Below are positions 46,691 to 59,208 of a stretch of 64,000 nt of DNA, one piece after another; the first letter of the stretch is position 1; each line of letters begins with the position of its first letter. The DNA comes from Impatiens glandulifera. Its lineage: Eukaryota > Streptophyta > Magnoliopsida > Ericales > Balsaminaceae. The translations under genes were made by a program, and so were the position numbers. The DNA is taken from the NCBI RefSeq assembly GCF_907164915.1, contig NC_061862.1:123965533-124029532 (forward strand), written 5' to 3'. The notes below the pieces were generated by a model. The model did not search any database, was not told the origin of the DNA, and was given only the letters and a program-made list of their open reading frames with translations.

Positions 46691-47344
46691 TCTACATTTC
46701 TATTTACTTTCTAAAAAATACATGCAATTCTCTCTAAACACAAAAATTAATCCATTAATTACACATATCCTACAATATAATATATATTTATATATTTATA
46801 TATATTAATATTAGTTTATAATATTTATTTAAATTATTTATTTTAGTATATTTAATTGTAATTATATATATTGTATTTATAAAATTAAATAAACATTAAA
46901 TATGTTAATATTTATGTAATATATTTGATTTTAATATTCATATAATTTGTTTTATCTTAATATTTATATAATATATTTCTCAGTATACCACATTATATTT
47001 TAATATTTATATAATATATTATATTTTAATATTCATATAATTTGTTTTTCAATATACTTACATTTCTATTCACTCTCCCAAAATACATACCTTCTCTCTA
47101 AACACATTAATTAATCCATTAATTACACAATTTTTATTATAAACTTAATGATTACCTAATTTTATAAATACAAAATATATATAATTAATATTACTTAATT
47201 CAATTAAAATAAATTTAAATATAATACATTAAAATAAAATATATTATATAAATATTAAAATAACACACGTATTTTATATTTACTTAATTTTATAAATATA
47301 TTTAATTAAAATTAAACATACAAAATTAAATAACTCAAATAAAT
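46691..47344. repeat. AT-rich repeat block
   Basis: Two copies of a word set (TCTCTCTAAACACA plus ATTAATCCATTAATTACA) at about 46715-46770 and 47085-47130 in very AT-rich DNA. A related sequence occurs inverted at about 55820-55950. No gene is visible. Confidence 0.45.
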
Positions 47345-48451
47345 ATATTGTCTTGCGTCGTAAGTCAACTATTAAGTGTCGCTAGTATAGGAATTTTTGT
47401 ACATTTGTAAGCGTCGCTAGAATTTTTCCTCGATTGCGATTTATCCGTGATAATCTTAGGATTTCTGTAATTACTCTGTTTATGCCATCATGGAAAAGAG
47501 AAGAACAAAAGTAATAAATTTAAAGTAGTTAGGGAGTTTGTGTTGGAAGGAATTAAGAAAGCAATATTTAATAAAATTGAAAGAATTGTTGAACAAGTCA
47601 ACAAAGAACATCAAAATAAAAACACAAGTAAGCAATCTGCTCCAACTACTACTAGGAAAATTCTTGTAGAAAATAATGCAAGAAAATAGGGGATAATGAA
47701 GGAACTTAGAAGATACACTATAATGAAAGAGCTAATCTGTTTAGGCTCAAAAATCATATTACAAAGCTCTTTATGCATATCAAAAGGGAAGAAATTATAA
47801 TTAATAAGGAGAAAACACAACATATTACAATTCAACTTAACATCCACTATCTTGAAGACTAGAATATGCTAAAAAAAGAAAAATATGAAACAATTTTTCA
47901 ATGATCAGTTTCTACAATAAAGGAGCTGATGAAGGCTCCCAAATCTAAGTCATATACTATTAGAAACAACTCGACATAAAAACTAATAAAGTCTAGAAAC
48001 AATACAAAAAAGGCAGAAGATCATGCTTATAAAGGGAATCTACTTGGACAATACACAGACAAAAGTGGAGGTATTGAATTCTCCATTTGAATTTAAACTG
48101 CCTACTGAAGTAGAGGAAAACTGTATAAAGGAATGAGAAAATGTAGTTGTGTGAAACTACATATGAAAAATATAGAGTATCCTTCCCAATTACTAAAGAG
48201 GCACTATTGAAGTAATGAGAAGGAAAAGGGTTAAAAAAGATTTTAGTAAATGTCCATGATCTATATTTCCTTAAATTCAAGAAGGGATCTAATCTGAAGG
48301 AAATTCTACGAAATGGGCATACATATATAGAATCTAACTATATGATGTTGGAAAAATGGTCTAAAGGCTTAAACCTATTGAGTAAGCCAAATAAAACTGT
48401 ATATATATGGTTCAAGCTTTGGAATATACATGCACATACCTACAATTCTAA

Positions 48452-49282
48452 AGCCCTTATAGGCATGGAAAATTTCCATATTTTGGGGGACCCGACCCGA
48501 ACCCGAACCGAACCGGGCCCGAAGTTGCCCCGACAAAATCAGATTCTCAAATTACATGAAATATCGGTTCGGAACCGATGGGTACCCACACCCGAACCAG
48601 ACCCGATTTTTAATTTTTTTAGTTATTTAACTCATTTTACCTTATTAAATATTTTTAATTTGTACCTATGTTTTAAACTTAATTTTGATCAAATTTAACA
48701 AAATTTTAATATTTTAAAATATTTTATATTATTCAATAATACAAAAAAATAAAAATAATTCAAGGGTATTAAGCTTTGAAAATTTATTTAATAAAAAATT
48801 ATAAAATATTATATAAAATAAAACAAATAATCATATATTATATAATATATAAATAAATAATATTTAAATATATATATATATATATTAAAAAAATGGGAAC
48901 CTAAGTTTCAAGTCTCATTCTCTCTGCTGTACCTTCTTCCTTCTTCCTTCTTCCTTCTTCCTTCTTCCTTCTTCCTTCTTCCTTCTTCCTTCTTCCTTCT
49001 TCCTTCTTCCTTCTTCCTCCTTCCTCCTTCCTCCTTCCTCCTTCCTCCTTCCTCCTTCCTCCTTCCTCCTTCCTCCTTCCTCCTTCCTCACAAACTGAAC
49101 ACTATTATTTTTAATTACTGAATTTGTTCGGGTACTCGGAATCTCGAAAACGAACCAAAATTAATTGGTTCTGACCTGAAATTATCCGGAACCGAAAATC
49201 AAATTAATTACCCAAACCGAATGGTTCGGTTCCTTCAGGTACCCAACCCGACGGGGGCAACATTGCCATGCCTAAGCCCTTA
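48452..49282. mobile_element. Non-autonomous hAT element, 815 bp
   Basis: The element covers 48460-49274 with ends TAGGCATGG at both termini in inverted orientation and a perfect 8-bp duplication AGCCCTTA (48452-48459 and 49275-49282). Ac-like ACCCGAACCCG and CGGTTCGG words cluster near both ends. The interior has no transposase. It sits inside the DUF4283 region of copy B. Confidence 0.9.
48934..49088. repeat. Heptamer array (TTCTTCC)n then (TTCCTCC)n
   Basis: About twelve tandem TTCTTCC units are followed without a break by about ten TTCCTCC units, changing near 49014. The whole tract is pure pyrimidine on this strand and lies inside the hAT element. Confidence 0.9.
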
Positions 49283-50187
49283 ATCATTTTGTAGGTTTAT
49301 TGAGTAGACTATTATACATGGACTCAATTACTAAAGGAGGAGAGAACCTATCATTTTCAAGAATTATCATTGAGGTGCATCCTAGAAGCACACTGCCAAA
49401 AATTACGACAGTAGTAGACAAAAAAGGAAAATCTACTATCATGTAAATCATTATGAGTGGATGCCATACAAATGCTCTTTCTGCAATACCTTCCAACATG
49501 CAAGAACAAAATGTGATTTGCTTAAGAAAGAAGATTAGAAAATTCATAAAGGCCAAAAACTAAAGATGTAGGAAAATAAAATAAAGATGTCTATAATCAA
49601 AAAGAAAAATGTGGTTAAAGAACAAAAAAAAATATAAGATAAAGAAAATTTGTACAAGAAAAAAGTAGTACGAAAAAGGAGGTAGAACCTCAACCTAATC
49701 ATGTTGAAGAGATAGTTGATGAATCGCAATAAAATCAAGTTAAAGTGGTTGCTGATGAAAACAGAGATGAAAATACTCAGGCTAATCAAGAAAATTAGAG
49801 AATTCCATGGTTGATATAGAGAAATATAAAGTTGTTGAGGATTCTAATGCTGAAGCTCAAGGAAATGAAGACAATGATCTAGAAATTTAAGTTGAGAACA
49901 ACAAGGTGAAGATCCTGAAAATCTAGAAGAATAATTATTTCTATCAAATCAAAACATATTCATATAAAGAATGAAATTAAAATGAGAATATGCAATATTC
50001 ATCAACCTATTCAGTTTATCTCCCTTTCACTGTAAGAGGAAGGGGAATGTGAAGAAATGACAAGGGGGAGAGAAAGACAACCTGTTGATACAATAGGTTG
50101 ATTAAGAAATAAAAATACTGATTGAGATAATTAGGATTTAATACAGTTTATAATCATTGTTTCTATGTTTGATTGTTACTAATTAGG

Positions 50188-50557
50188 TGTTAGGATTTGT
50201 ATCTCCCAAATCCGACCTTTTTGAAACAATCTGTAAAAAACGCAAGAAAAGAAGAACACAAGAAGACACATAATTATAGTGGTTCACTCAAATTGAATTG
50301 CGCCTACTTCAGACGCTACCAGATTTACTATGAAGAAGAAGAAGGAATACAAAGTTTTTTTTGCCTCACACTTTATCTCTCTAGAATTCTGTCTCATTTT
50401 TGTAAACCCTTAATAATTACATATTTATAGGATAAACATTTAGGTAATAAACCTAAATAACTCTTGGTCAGGTCCAAGCCCAAAACCAAATACAAACCCA
50501 ATAAACTCTAATTAACAATGTAGAGTTTATTATAAGTGTAGGCTTCATAACTCAACA
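50188..50557 (-). repeat. Copia-3 3' LTR
   Basis: 370 bp, TGTTAGG...CAACA. The adjacent AAGTGGGAGAT (minus strand, 50558-50570) is the polypurine tract. Confidence 0.9.
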
Positions 50558-50570
50558 ATCTCCCACTTGG

Positions 50571-53500
50571 AGACTAACTTCATCATCTCTCGATCGATAG
50601 CAGCTTTCCATCTAGTGTCTTAATGAAGAAGACCAACTGAAGTTGCACACAACTTCAGTTTCTCATTTATCACAACTTTCGCCAATATATCAGCTGGATT
50701 CTCACTCTCGAGAATCTTCTCAAGAGCTAATACTCCATCTTCTAAAACTGACCAGATGAAACGATAACAGACCTATATATGCTTCGTTCTGCCATGATAA
50801 ACATAATTCTTTGTCAAATGAATGACACTCTGACTGTCGCATCGCAACACACTCCCTCGTAGTCTTGACCCAATTTTCGTAAAAAGGGTTGTAACCACAT
50901 CATCTTCTTAGAAGCTTCTGTCACAACAACATACTCTATCTCATAACTAGAAAGAGCAATAATCTTCTGCAATTTTGAAACCCAACTGATTGCAGTACCT
51001 CCTAGAGTATAAATGTACCATGTTGTGCTCTTTCTACTATCAACATCACCACCATTGTCAGCATCAACATATTCTTACAAACCCATATTAGACTTTCGAA
51101 AACACAAAGCGAGACCCCTACTTCCTCTTAAGTATTGTAATATCCACTTTACTACTTCCTAATTTATCTACCCGGGTTTCTCATGAACCTGTTAACGACT
51201 CCCACTGTATGTGTTATGTCTGGTCTTGTGCAAACCATCGCATACATAATACAACCAATGGAAGAGGCATACGGAAAAGTGGTCATGTAATTTTTTTCCT
51301 CCTCTGTTGAAGGCGATTGATCTTTAGATAGTCTGAAGTGACTAGCTAAGGGGTTAATAATTGGTTTTGCATCATATAAGTTGAACCTGCTAAGAACTTT
51401 CTTTACATATTCTTCTTGTGAAAGCTTAGAACTTATTTATCCTTGAAAATTCTCATCCCAGGGATTTGTTTTGCAGCACCCAAATCCTTCATTGCAAAAT
51501 TTTTAGACAACTCTTTCTTGAGCTTGTTAATCTCATACAAACTTGCTCCAGCAATCAACATGTCATCAACGTAGAAGAGCAAAATAATGTACAATTTATC
51601 AAAACTCTTGATATAGCAGCAATGATCAACTTCACACCTCAGAAAATTGTTATTTTTCATGAAGCTATCGAACTTTTGTACCATTTCCTTGGAGCCTATT
51701 TAAAACCATACACACTCTTCTAAAGCTTACACACAAGCTCATATTTTCCTTTGATTTCAAATCCTTCTAGTTGTCGAATATAAATCTCTTCATCTAAATC
51801 ACCATGAAAAAAAACCAGTTTTGACATCTATTTGTTGAAGATGAAGGTCTTCTTTCACAACCAAACTCAAAATAGTTCTGATTATCATCAATTTAACTAC
51901 TAGATAGAAGATCTCATTGCAGTCAATACCTTCTTTCTATTGAAATCCTTTCACAACCAACCTTGCCTTGTACCTCATGATTTTATCAATTTCTTCTTTA
52001 ATCCTGAAGATCTATTTGTTGTGAAGTGCTTTCTTTCCCTTTGGTAGCTTAATGAGCTCCTAAGTATGATTCAACGTCAAAGAGTCCATCTCATCTTTTA
52101 TCGCAGACTCCCACTTAATCAATTCATCAAATTATATTTTTTCCTCATAGCATTCAGGTTCACCTCTATCTGTCAACAAGATATAGTTCAGAGATGGAGA
52201 CCACCTCTCAACTGGTTTTCGATTCCTTGGCGATCTTCTCAACTATATAACCGGTGTTTACTGATTTACTTCTGGGGCCACGTTCTCAACGATTTCATCT
52301 TCAACAACACATTGTTCTTCTTTGACAGTTAGTATAACTTTAGCTGAAAATTCTCTCAAATCGACTGTACCAGTCTCTTCCAACTTGGAATCACCATTTG
52401 ATGTCTTCCCAACACAATCTTTGTAGAGAACCTGTTCATTGAAGATGACATTTCTGCTACGAATGATCTTCCGATTTTGATTATCCCAGAAACAATAACC
52501 AAATTCAATATCACCATAACCAATGAAAAAACATTTATTAGACTTTGGATTAAGCTTGCTCCTATCGCATTCATTAATATGAACATATGATAAACAACCA
52601 AACACTTTCAAATAAGAAAGGTTTACCTTTTTATTGCTCCAGGATTCTTCAAGAATTCTGAATTCAAGAGGAACATATGGTCCCATATTTATCAAATAGG
52701 CAATAATATTGATAGCTTCTGCCCAGAAGGTTTTAGGCAACCCTACATGCAATCTCATGCTTCTAGCACGCTCGTTTAATGTTCGATTCATTCGTTCAGC
52801 TACTTCATTCTCTTGAGGCATTTGGGGAACATTCTTTACCATACTAATCCCATTCACAACACAATACTCTTTGAAATCTGAATTGATATATTCACCTCTG
52901 TTGTTGGATCTCAAGCACTTAACTTTCTGATTTATTTTATTTTCAACCAAAACCTTCCATTTCTTGAAAATAGAAAATACTTCAGACTGGTTCTTCATAA
53001 AATATACCCATACCTTTGTTGTCGAATCATCTATAAACGTTACGTAGTATTGTGATCTGCCAATAGAAGAAACAGGTGCAGGTGTCCACACATTAGTGTG
53101 TACCAACTTTAGCCTTTCTTTCTTGAGCTCCTTCCCAATTTTTAAGAAACACACCCGTTTCTATTTTCCAAGAATGAAGTTTTCACATAACTGATGTTCA
53201 ACAGACTTCAGTTTTGGAAATTTTCCATTCTTCAAAAGAATTTTCATCCCTTTTTCGCTCATATGGCCCAACCTACAATGCCACAGTTCACTATTTTTTG
53301 AGTCATCAACTACAGCAACAACTGTTTCTCTACAAGTTAAAGTCGTGTATAACATTCCAGTTTTATGACTTCGATCAACAACTATTGCTCATTTAGTCAC
53401 GTTCCATGCACCATTTCCACAACTGAAATTGTGACCTTCTCCATCAAGTTGTGTAACAGAAATCAAATTGCGCATTAAACCTGGAATGTGTCTCACCTTA

Positions 53501-54351
53501 TTAATCTTCCAAATAAAACCATTTTTCATCTTCAATTTGATGTCACCCATGCCAACAATATCCAGTGGCTCACCATCTACGAGATAAACTTTCCCACAGT
53601 TTCCAGCCACATAATTCTCCATTAATTCTTTGTGGGCAGTGGTGTGGAAAGACGCTCCAAAGTCCAAAACCCATGAATCTGTCGGGCTATCAATAGTTAG
53701 AAGTAACGCATCAGTGACATATTCTGTAACAACGTTTACTGCATCATTTTTATCACCACCGTTTCTCTACGGTGCTTTGTAGTCCCTCTTTAAATGACCA
53801 TGTTTACCACAATTCCAGCACTCAAATGTCCGCCCAAACTTAGACTGACTCCTCTTGCTCCTCGACATAGATCTTCTCTTACCTAGGTTAAAATTTCTAT
53901 CATTACCTTTTCCCCTGTTTTCTACATTTAGTGCAGAACCTTTGAACGTTTCACCAAAATTAATTTTACGAACCTCTTCAGCAAGAATATAATCTCTAAC
54001 TTCAACAAATATCAGTTTAGCATTTCCAACTGAATTATTAATTACTGCCCTCATAGGTTACCAACTATTTGATAGAGATGCTAACAAAATCAAGGCACTA
54101 ACTTAATCCCCAAAATCAATCTCAACATATAGCAATTGATTCACAATTATATTGAATTCATTCAAATGAGTAGTGACAGAAGTACCATCAACCATTCTTA
54201 AGTAAAAGAGTTTTTTCATTAAGTGTACCTTGTTGTTAGCAGATGGTTTCTCGTACATATCAGAAAGAGATTTCGTTAGACCCATGGTGGTCTTATCCTT
54301 TGCGACATTATGAGAAACCGTCTCGGCTAGCGTCAATTGGACAACTCCCAA
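50571..54351 (-). pseudogene. Copia-3 gag-pol, broken
   Basis: Pieces in transcription order: gag (54351-54103 and 54054-53767) with a knuckle-like CWNCGKHGHLKRD region near 53800; a protease where the active-site region reads DFGASFHTT instead of the usual DSGAS.H (53667-53389); GAG-pre-integrase with LWHCRLGHMSEKGM (53355-53161); integrase (53154-52258) where the Asp motif is altered to HTNVW and RSDRG to RSNNRG; reverse transcriptase with YVDDMLIAG near 51560; and RNase H remnants to about 50600. Frame breaks separate all parts and two integrase catalytic Asp positions read Asn, so no active product is possible. The HTN and RSN changes are the clearest sign of loss. Confidence 0.85.
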
Positions 54352-54558
54352 AACCTGTTTATCAAGGAGTTTCCATTTAGCTTCATCGATTCATCTTCTC
54401 TGGTTTCTCACTCAAAGGAACATGGAGCTTCTTTCTATAGAGATAATCTTCAATCTGTATTCTCTAGAAGGCATGATCTGTCCTATCGAATCTTCCAATC
54501 TCATGTCCTATATTGTTCTCACTTGTCATTGTTTCCAATGCTCAGATCTAGCCTAATT

Positions 54559-54570
54559 GCTCTAATACCA
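54559..54570 (-). promoter_or_regulatory. Copia-3 primer-binding site
   Basis: The minus strand reads TGGTATTAGAGC, the initiator-Met site with one C-to-T change, two bases from the 5' LTR. Confidence 0.85.
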
Positions 54571-54572
54571 GT

Positions 54573-54940
54573 TGTTATGATTTGTATTTTCCAAATCCGA
54601 CTTGCTTGAAACAATCTGTAAAAAACGCAAGAAAGAAGAATACAAGAAGACACAAATTTATAGTTGTTCACTCAAATTGAGCTACGTCCACTTCAGCCGC
54701 TACTAGATTTACTATGAAGAAGGAGAAGGAATATAGAGTTTTTTTTGCCTCACATTTTATCTTTCTAGAACTCTTTCTTATTTTTGTAAACCCGTAATAA
54801 TCACATATTTATAGGGTAAACATTCAGGTAATAAACCTAAATAACTCTTGGTCAGGCCCAAGACCAAAACCAAATACAAACCAATAAACTCTAATTAACA
54901 ATGTAGAGTTTATTATAAGTGTAGGCTCCATAACTCAACA
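54573..54940 (-). repeat. Copia-3 5' LTR
   Basis: 368 bp, TGTTATG...CAACA, diverged from its partner LTR by roughly 9 percent by eye count. Confidence 0.9.
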
Positions 54941-55078
54941 TTAGGTTCTTTAGGTGTATGTTGATTGTCATCATTTAATCATAGTTAGCGGTTGTCTAAT
55001 TTTGATTCTTGACCCTCCCACTTTTGGGAATTTAATAAAATGGTTTTAATTGTTTTCCCAAAAATAAATAAATAAATG

Positions 55079-55870
55079 TTAAAATAAAGTTGTATAAATA
55101 AAATTGAATTACGAAGATAAAATATGCATTTTATTTTAATGTTTATGTAATGTATTTTATTTTAGTTTATAATATTTATTTTAAAGTACATCTAGAATTT
55201 TTAATTTATTAATTGGTAATTGTAGGTTTAATTTTAATTATATATCTTATATTCGTAAAATTAAGTAAAGATAAAAATAAATAATTTAAATAAATATATA
55301 TCATATAAACATTAAAATAAAATATATAAAGATAAATGAAGTTGTATGAATAAAATTAAATTTCTTTCATACTCACCTAAAATTGGAATTCTTGTCTTAT
55401 AATAAAATTAAATATATTATATTTGTACAATTAAGTAATGATAAAAAATAATTCAAATAAATATATATTATATAAAATGTATAAAGATAAAATAAAATTG
55501 TATGAATAAAATAAAATGTATAAAGATATAAAGTTTTATTTAAGGTATATTTTAACTTGTATGTAATATATTTTATTTTAATGTTTTTTTGAAATTAAAT
55601 AAGAACCAATATTATACTCCACAACCATACATTGCTTAACACACTTTACCATATAATTAGGCGCAAAACTTGCTACCTGACGGGTTCGAACAGAAGACAT
55701 TTTTAGGAGGCTAGGGAAATCCAACTCTTGTTGTCGTTAGTCTAAAAGACGAGATTATTTAATTAAATATTATTAATTTTAATTATATATATTTATATTT
55801 ATAAAATGAAGTAATTATTAAGTTTAGAGAGAAAAATATGTAATTAGTGGGTTAATTAATGAGATTAGTG
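55079..55870. other. AT-rich DNA, no gene seen
   Basis: Repetitive AT-rich words (TAAAATAAA, TATAAAGATAAA) without coding motifs. A GGGTTCGAAC word near 55681 recalls a tRNA B box but has no supporting structure. Confidence 0.5.
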
Positions 55871-56118
55871 AGAGAATGTGGATATTTTGGGGAAATGAAT
55901 GAAAATATGGGTATATTTAGAAAAGGTGAATGAAAGTTCGGTAGACATGAAAGTGATTTCATTTGTCTGAACCACTATAAAAAAACCTTGTGTTGTTCTA
56001 TTATTATTATTTTTTATTGTTTTATTTCTTTTATTTTTAAAACATTATCTTTATGAAGAGATTGTGTGTGATTTAGTTGTTCAAGTGTAACAACCTACTG
56101 CACCTCTCCCTCAACAAG

Positions 56119-56130
56119 TGGTATTAGAGT
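56119..56130 (+). promoter_or_regulatory. Copia-4 primer-binding site
   Basis: TGGTATTAGAGT resembles the initiator-Met primer site with two changes and lies two bases after an LTR-type CAACA end. Confidence 0.7.
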
Positions 56131-56226
56131 CTTGTTTGCTTTTAGTCTTGTGAACGTTAGGATAAAAAAGTTGTTACATCGAGTTGGAAATTAGTAAAAT
56201 TATTTTAGTTTCCTGGTTGGTTTAAC

Positions 56227-56843
56227 ATGGATGGAAGTTTTGACATTGAAAAGTTTATTGGAACAAATGATTTTTAGACATAGAGGATGTAGATGCCCTA
56301 CTTGGAGAAAAACAGATGCCCAAAACTCTTCCAATTGACAAGAAGAAATATATTATTGTTAAAGCTCATTCCCTTATCATTTTGAGTTTAGGTGACAAGA
56401 TATTGAGAGAGGTTACAAAGGAGTTCACAATTGCATCTCTTTGGCTGAAGCTAGAATCTATTTATATGACTAAATCTCTTGTGAAAATATTATTTAGAAG
56501 CATAAGCTCTTTACATATAGGATGACCCGGAAAGACCGTGGTAGAAAATCATTTTAGATTTGGAGAATATTGAGGTAAATTTTAAAGAAAAATACCAAGC
56601 CCTCCTATTACTCTAAATCCTCCCAAAGTCCTATTCAAACCTAAATGACACAATGTTGTATGAAAAGGAGTTAATCACATTGGTGGAGGTCCACAATGCC
56701 TTATTGTCCAAAGAAATGTAAAAAATTGTCGATGTAGTTAAAAACTATGGAGTTGCATTGTATGTTCGAAGGAGGCCACCAAAGGACACATGAAAGAAGA
56801 AGAAATGATCTAGAGCTAGTAGATCAAAGTCAAAGAGAAAGTC
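56227..56843 (+). pseudogene. Copia-4 gag fragment
   Basis: From ATG 56227 the text reads like a Tnt1-type gag: DGSFDIEKFIGTNDF, then IILSLGDKILREVTKEF and LWLKLESIYMTKSLV (frame 56316-56525). Stop codons and frame changes follow. It ends in a Ser/Lys-rich stretch that forms the target site of LINE-like copy C, and continues at 59209. Confidence 0.75.
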
Positions 56844-59208
56844 AAGGAGCTAGTAGGTTTTGGCGAAAATTCCGGCAGTAAATTCTCTCATCACAAATAA
56901 CACGATTGGCACGAACGAAACGATCGACACAAACGGAACGATCAAAACGATTTCCACGGTATCAAGGTCGCGGTTCGCTTATTGTGATCACGTTGTTAGT
57001 TGCTCGGTGTTGCTTGTCGAACGTACGCACGATCAACATGATCAACACAATCAACACAATCGGCACGAACGACACAGTATCATTTCTAATTGCGAGGTCG
57101 GTCATTCATCTACAAAGTTTGGTTAGAAGATTAGGGTTCTTGGTTTACCATGTTCTATATAGATAGGGTTTCTGATGTACCCTATTATGTAATTGCATTT
57201 CTTTGTTACTTTGTTGTTTTGTTCTGTTTTTCATTAAAATTGGAAGAAAGAAAAGCAATATGTATAAGGCAATCAAACAATTTGTGATGATGGTTAAGGG
57301 AGGTAGATGAAAAGAAAATTGATAGGATTGTTGAAGAAATTATCTAGGAAAAAACGCAATGCAGCAAATGTAAGGAAACAATTGCTGTTAAAAATTCTGA
57401 AGAAAATGCAGTAGGAAAATAGGGTAAGAAATAAGGAATTTAGAAGGTTGGTTATAATGAAAAAGTCAACCTGTATGGTCTTAGAAACCAAATTACCAAA
57501 CTTCTAATGCATGCTAAGAGGAAGAAATCACAATCAGTAAAGTGAAATCTCAACAAATAACAGTCTAACTCAATATTCATTATCTTTAGGACTAGAATTT
57601 ACTGAAGAAAACAAAATATGAGGAGATAGTTAAATGATTAGTTGATGCAATGAAGGAGTTGGTGAAGGCTCCTAAAACCAAGACCTACACTATCAGGAGT
57701 AATTCAACATGGAAAATCAACGAGGTGTGAAAGAATAAAGTAGAAAAAAAATCTAAAGACGATGCCTATAAATGAAAAATCTACTTGGGGGATATCCAAA
57801 CAAAGATAGAGGTACTCAACTCTCCTTTTGAATTCAAACTGTCTTTAAAGTAAAGGAGAAATGTATTGAGGATTGAGAGTTTGTGGTGGTTGGAAACTTC
57901 ATTGGAAAAACAAAGTATGATTCTCAACTACCAAAGAGGCTCTAATTAAATAGTGGGGAGAAAAGGGGCATGAAAAGTTTTTGTAAACATACATGACCAC
58001 TACTTCCTGTAGTTCAAAAAGGGCTCTAATCTAAAAAAAATCTTGTAGAAAGGGAATACTTCCACAGGATCAAATTGCTTAAAAGCTGGAAAAGTGGTTA
58101 GAAGAGATGAATCTACAGAGCGGGTCAAAGGAAACTACCCAAATTTGGTTCAAGCTTTGGAACATTCTAGCCCACATGTACAATGCTGAAGTAATTAGTC
58201 ATTTTGCAGGTACAATTGGAAAACCATTATATATGGACCCAATAACTAAAGGAGGAGAGCACTTGCCTTTTCTAGAATTTGCATTGAAGTGCATCCTAGG
58301 AGTGTCTTGCCAATGAAAATGGCAGTTGATGATAAAAAATAAAAACACAATGTTATAGAGATCTCTTATGAATGGAAATCAAAAAAGTGTTCTTTTTGTA
58401 ACACTTTTCTAAACAATAAATGTGATAAAGCTAAAGAAGAAGAGTAGAAAAACCCAGAAGTAGACAAGAAAAAAAAGGAAATAGAGGAGGACAAACTCAA
58501 ATATCAAACATTTGTAGAAGAAAGCAAGAAGGATTCTGAGAAAAAGAAAAGCAACGAAAGAAAGAAATAAAGAGAATCAAGGCGAAGAGGAAAAAAAATT
58601 ATGTAATACAAAAGATTATGATGAAAATGGAAGATGAATCTCAAGTTGTTGTTGAGGAAACTCAAGAGGAAAACACCCAGAATTTCAAAGTTGAAACACA
58701 GAATTCTAAAGCCGATAAAGAAGATTCCAAAATCGATGTGGAGTTTGAAGCTGAAGCTGAAGATAAGGAAGATAAGAATACAGAAATTCAAGTTGAATAT
58801 AACAAAGGTAAACACCCTGAAACTCTCAGAAACAATTCTTTCTATCAAATCAAAACGCACTCGTACAAAGAGAGAATTCAAAATGAGAAACAACAATACT
58901 CATCATCCTCTTCAGTACAATCTCCTTTTATCGTTAGAGGAAGAGGAAAGGGAAGAAAACCTCTCAATGAAAATAGATGGCATGAGAAAATACCAGGTTG
59001 GGATGGTTAGGTTTGAACGTAGTCTTTTCTGTTTGTAATCTTTGTTTTTTATAATGTATGAATGCTACTAATCATTTTTTAGGGTCTTTTGATTGTCATC
59101 CTTAATCATAACTAGAGTTTGTCTAGCTTTGATTTTTGACCCTCCCACTTTTGGGATTTCAATGAAATGGTTTTAACCGTTTTCCAAAAAAAGGTCAAAG
59201 AGAAAGTC
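56829..59208 (+). mobile_element. LINE-ORF1-like retroposon copy C, complete ends
   Basis: The insertion 56844-59193 (2,350 bp) is flanked by a perfect 15-bp duplication GTCAAAGAGAAAGTC (56829-56843 and 59194-59208) and ends in a short A tract, as expected of target-primed reverse transcription. Its 5' region (56880-57100) is rich in short ACGATC(G/A)ACAC-like words. The body encodes a broken DUF4283-type protein: IWFKLWNILAHMYNAEV, then IGKPLYMDPITKGGEHL at about 58140-58260, a Cys-containing region near 58390, then an acidic tail (58618-58990) ending RGRGKGRKPLNENRW. No endonuclease or reverse transcriptase is present. Confidence 0.75.

Larger units (their letters stand above)
50183..54945 (-). 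mobile_element. Decayed Ty1/Copia element (Copia-3)
   Basis: LTRs at 50188-50557 (370 bp) and 54573-54940 (368 bp) begin TGTTA and end CAACA, with a perfect duplication TTAGG (50183-50187 and 54941-54945). By eye they differ at about 30-35 positions, so the insertion is much older than Copia-1 and Copia-2. It runs on the minus strand and interrupts the 3' untranslated region of LINE-like copy B. Confidence 0.92.
47345..55078 (+). mobile_element. LINE-ORF1-like retroposon copy B, interrupted twice
   Basis: After removing the two insertions (48460-49274 and 50188-54940) the remaining 2-kb body matches copies A and C: a Lys-rich leader near 47489, a DUF4283-like block (YFLKFKKGSNL near 48270; TVYIWFKLWNIHAH near 48400; LLYMDSITKGGENL near 49310), an acidic tail near 49750-49940, a FTVRGRG-type end near 50030, and a 3' untranslated region GACCCTCCCACTTTTGGGA shared with copy C, ending in A-rich sequence. 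Stops interrupt the frame throughout. No endonuclease or reverse transcriptase lies inside. The 5' limit is approximate. Confidence 0.65.
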
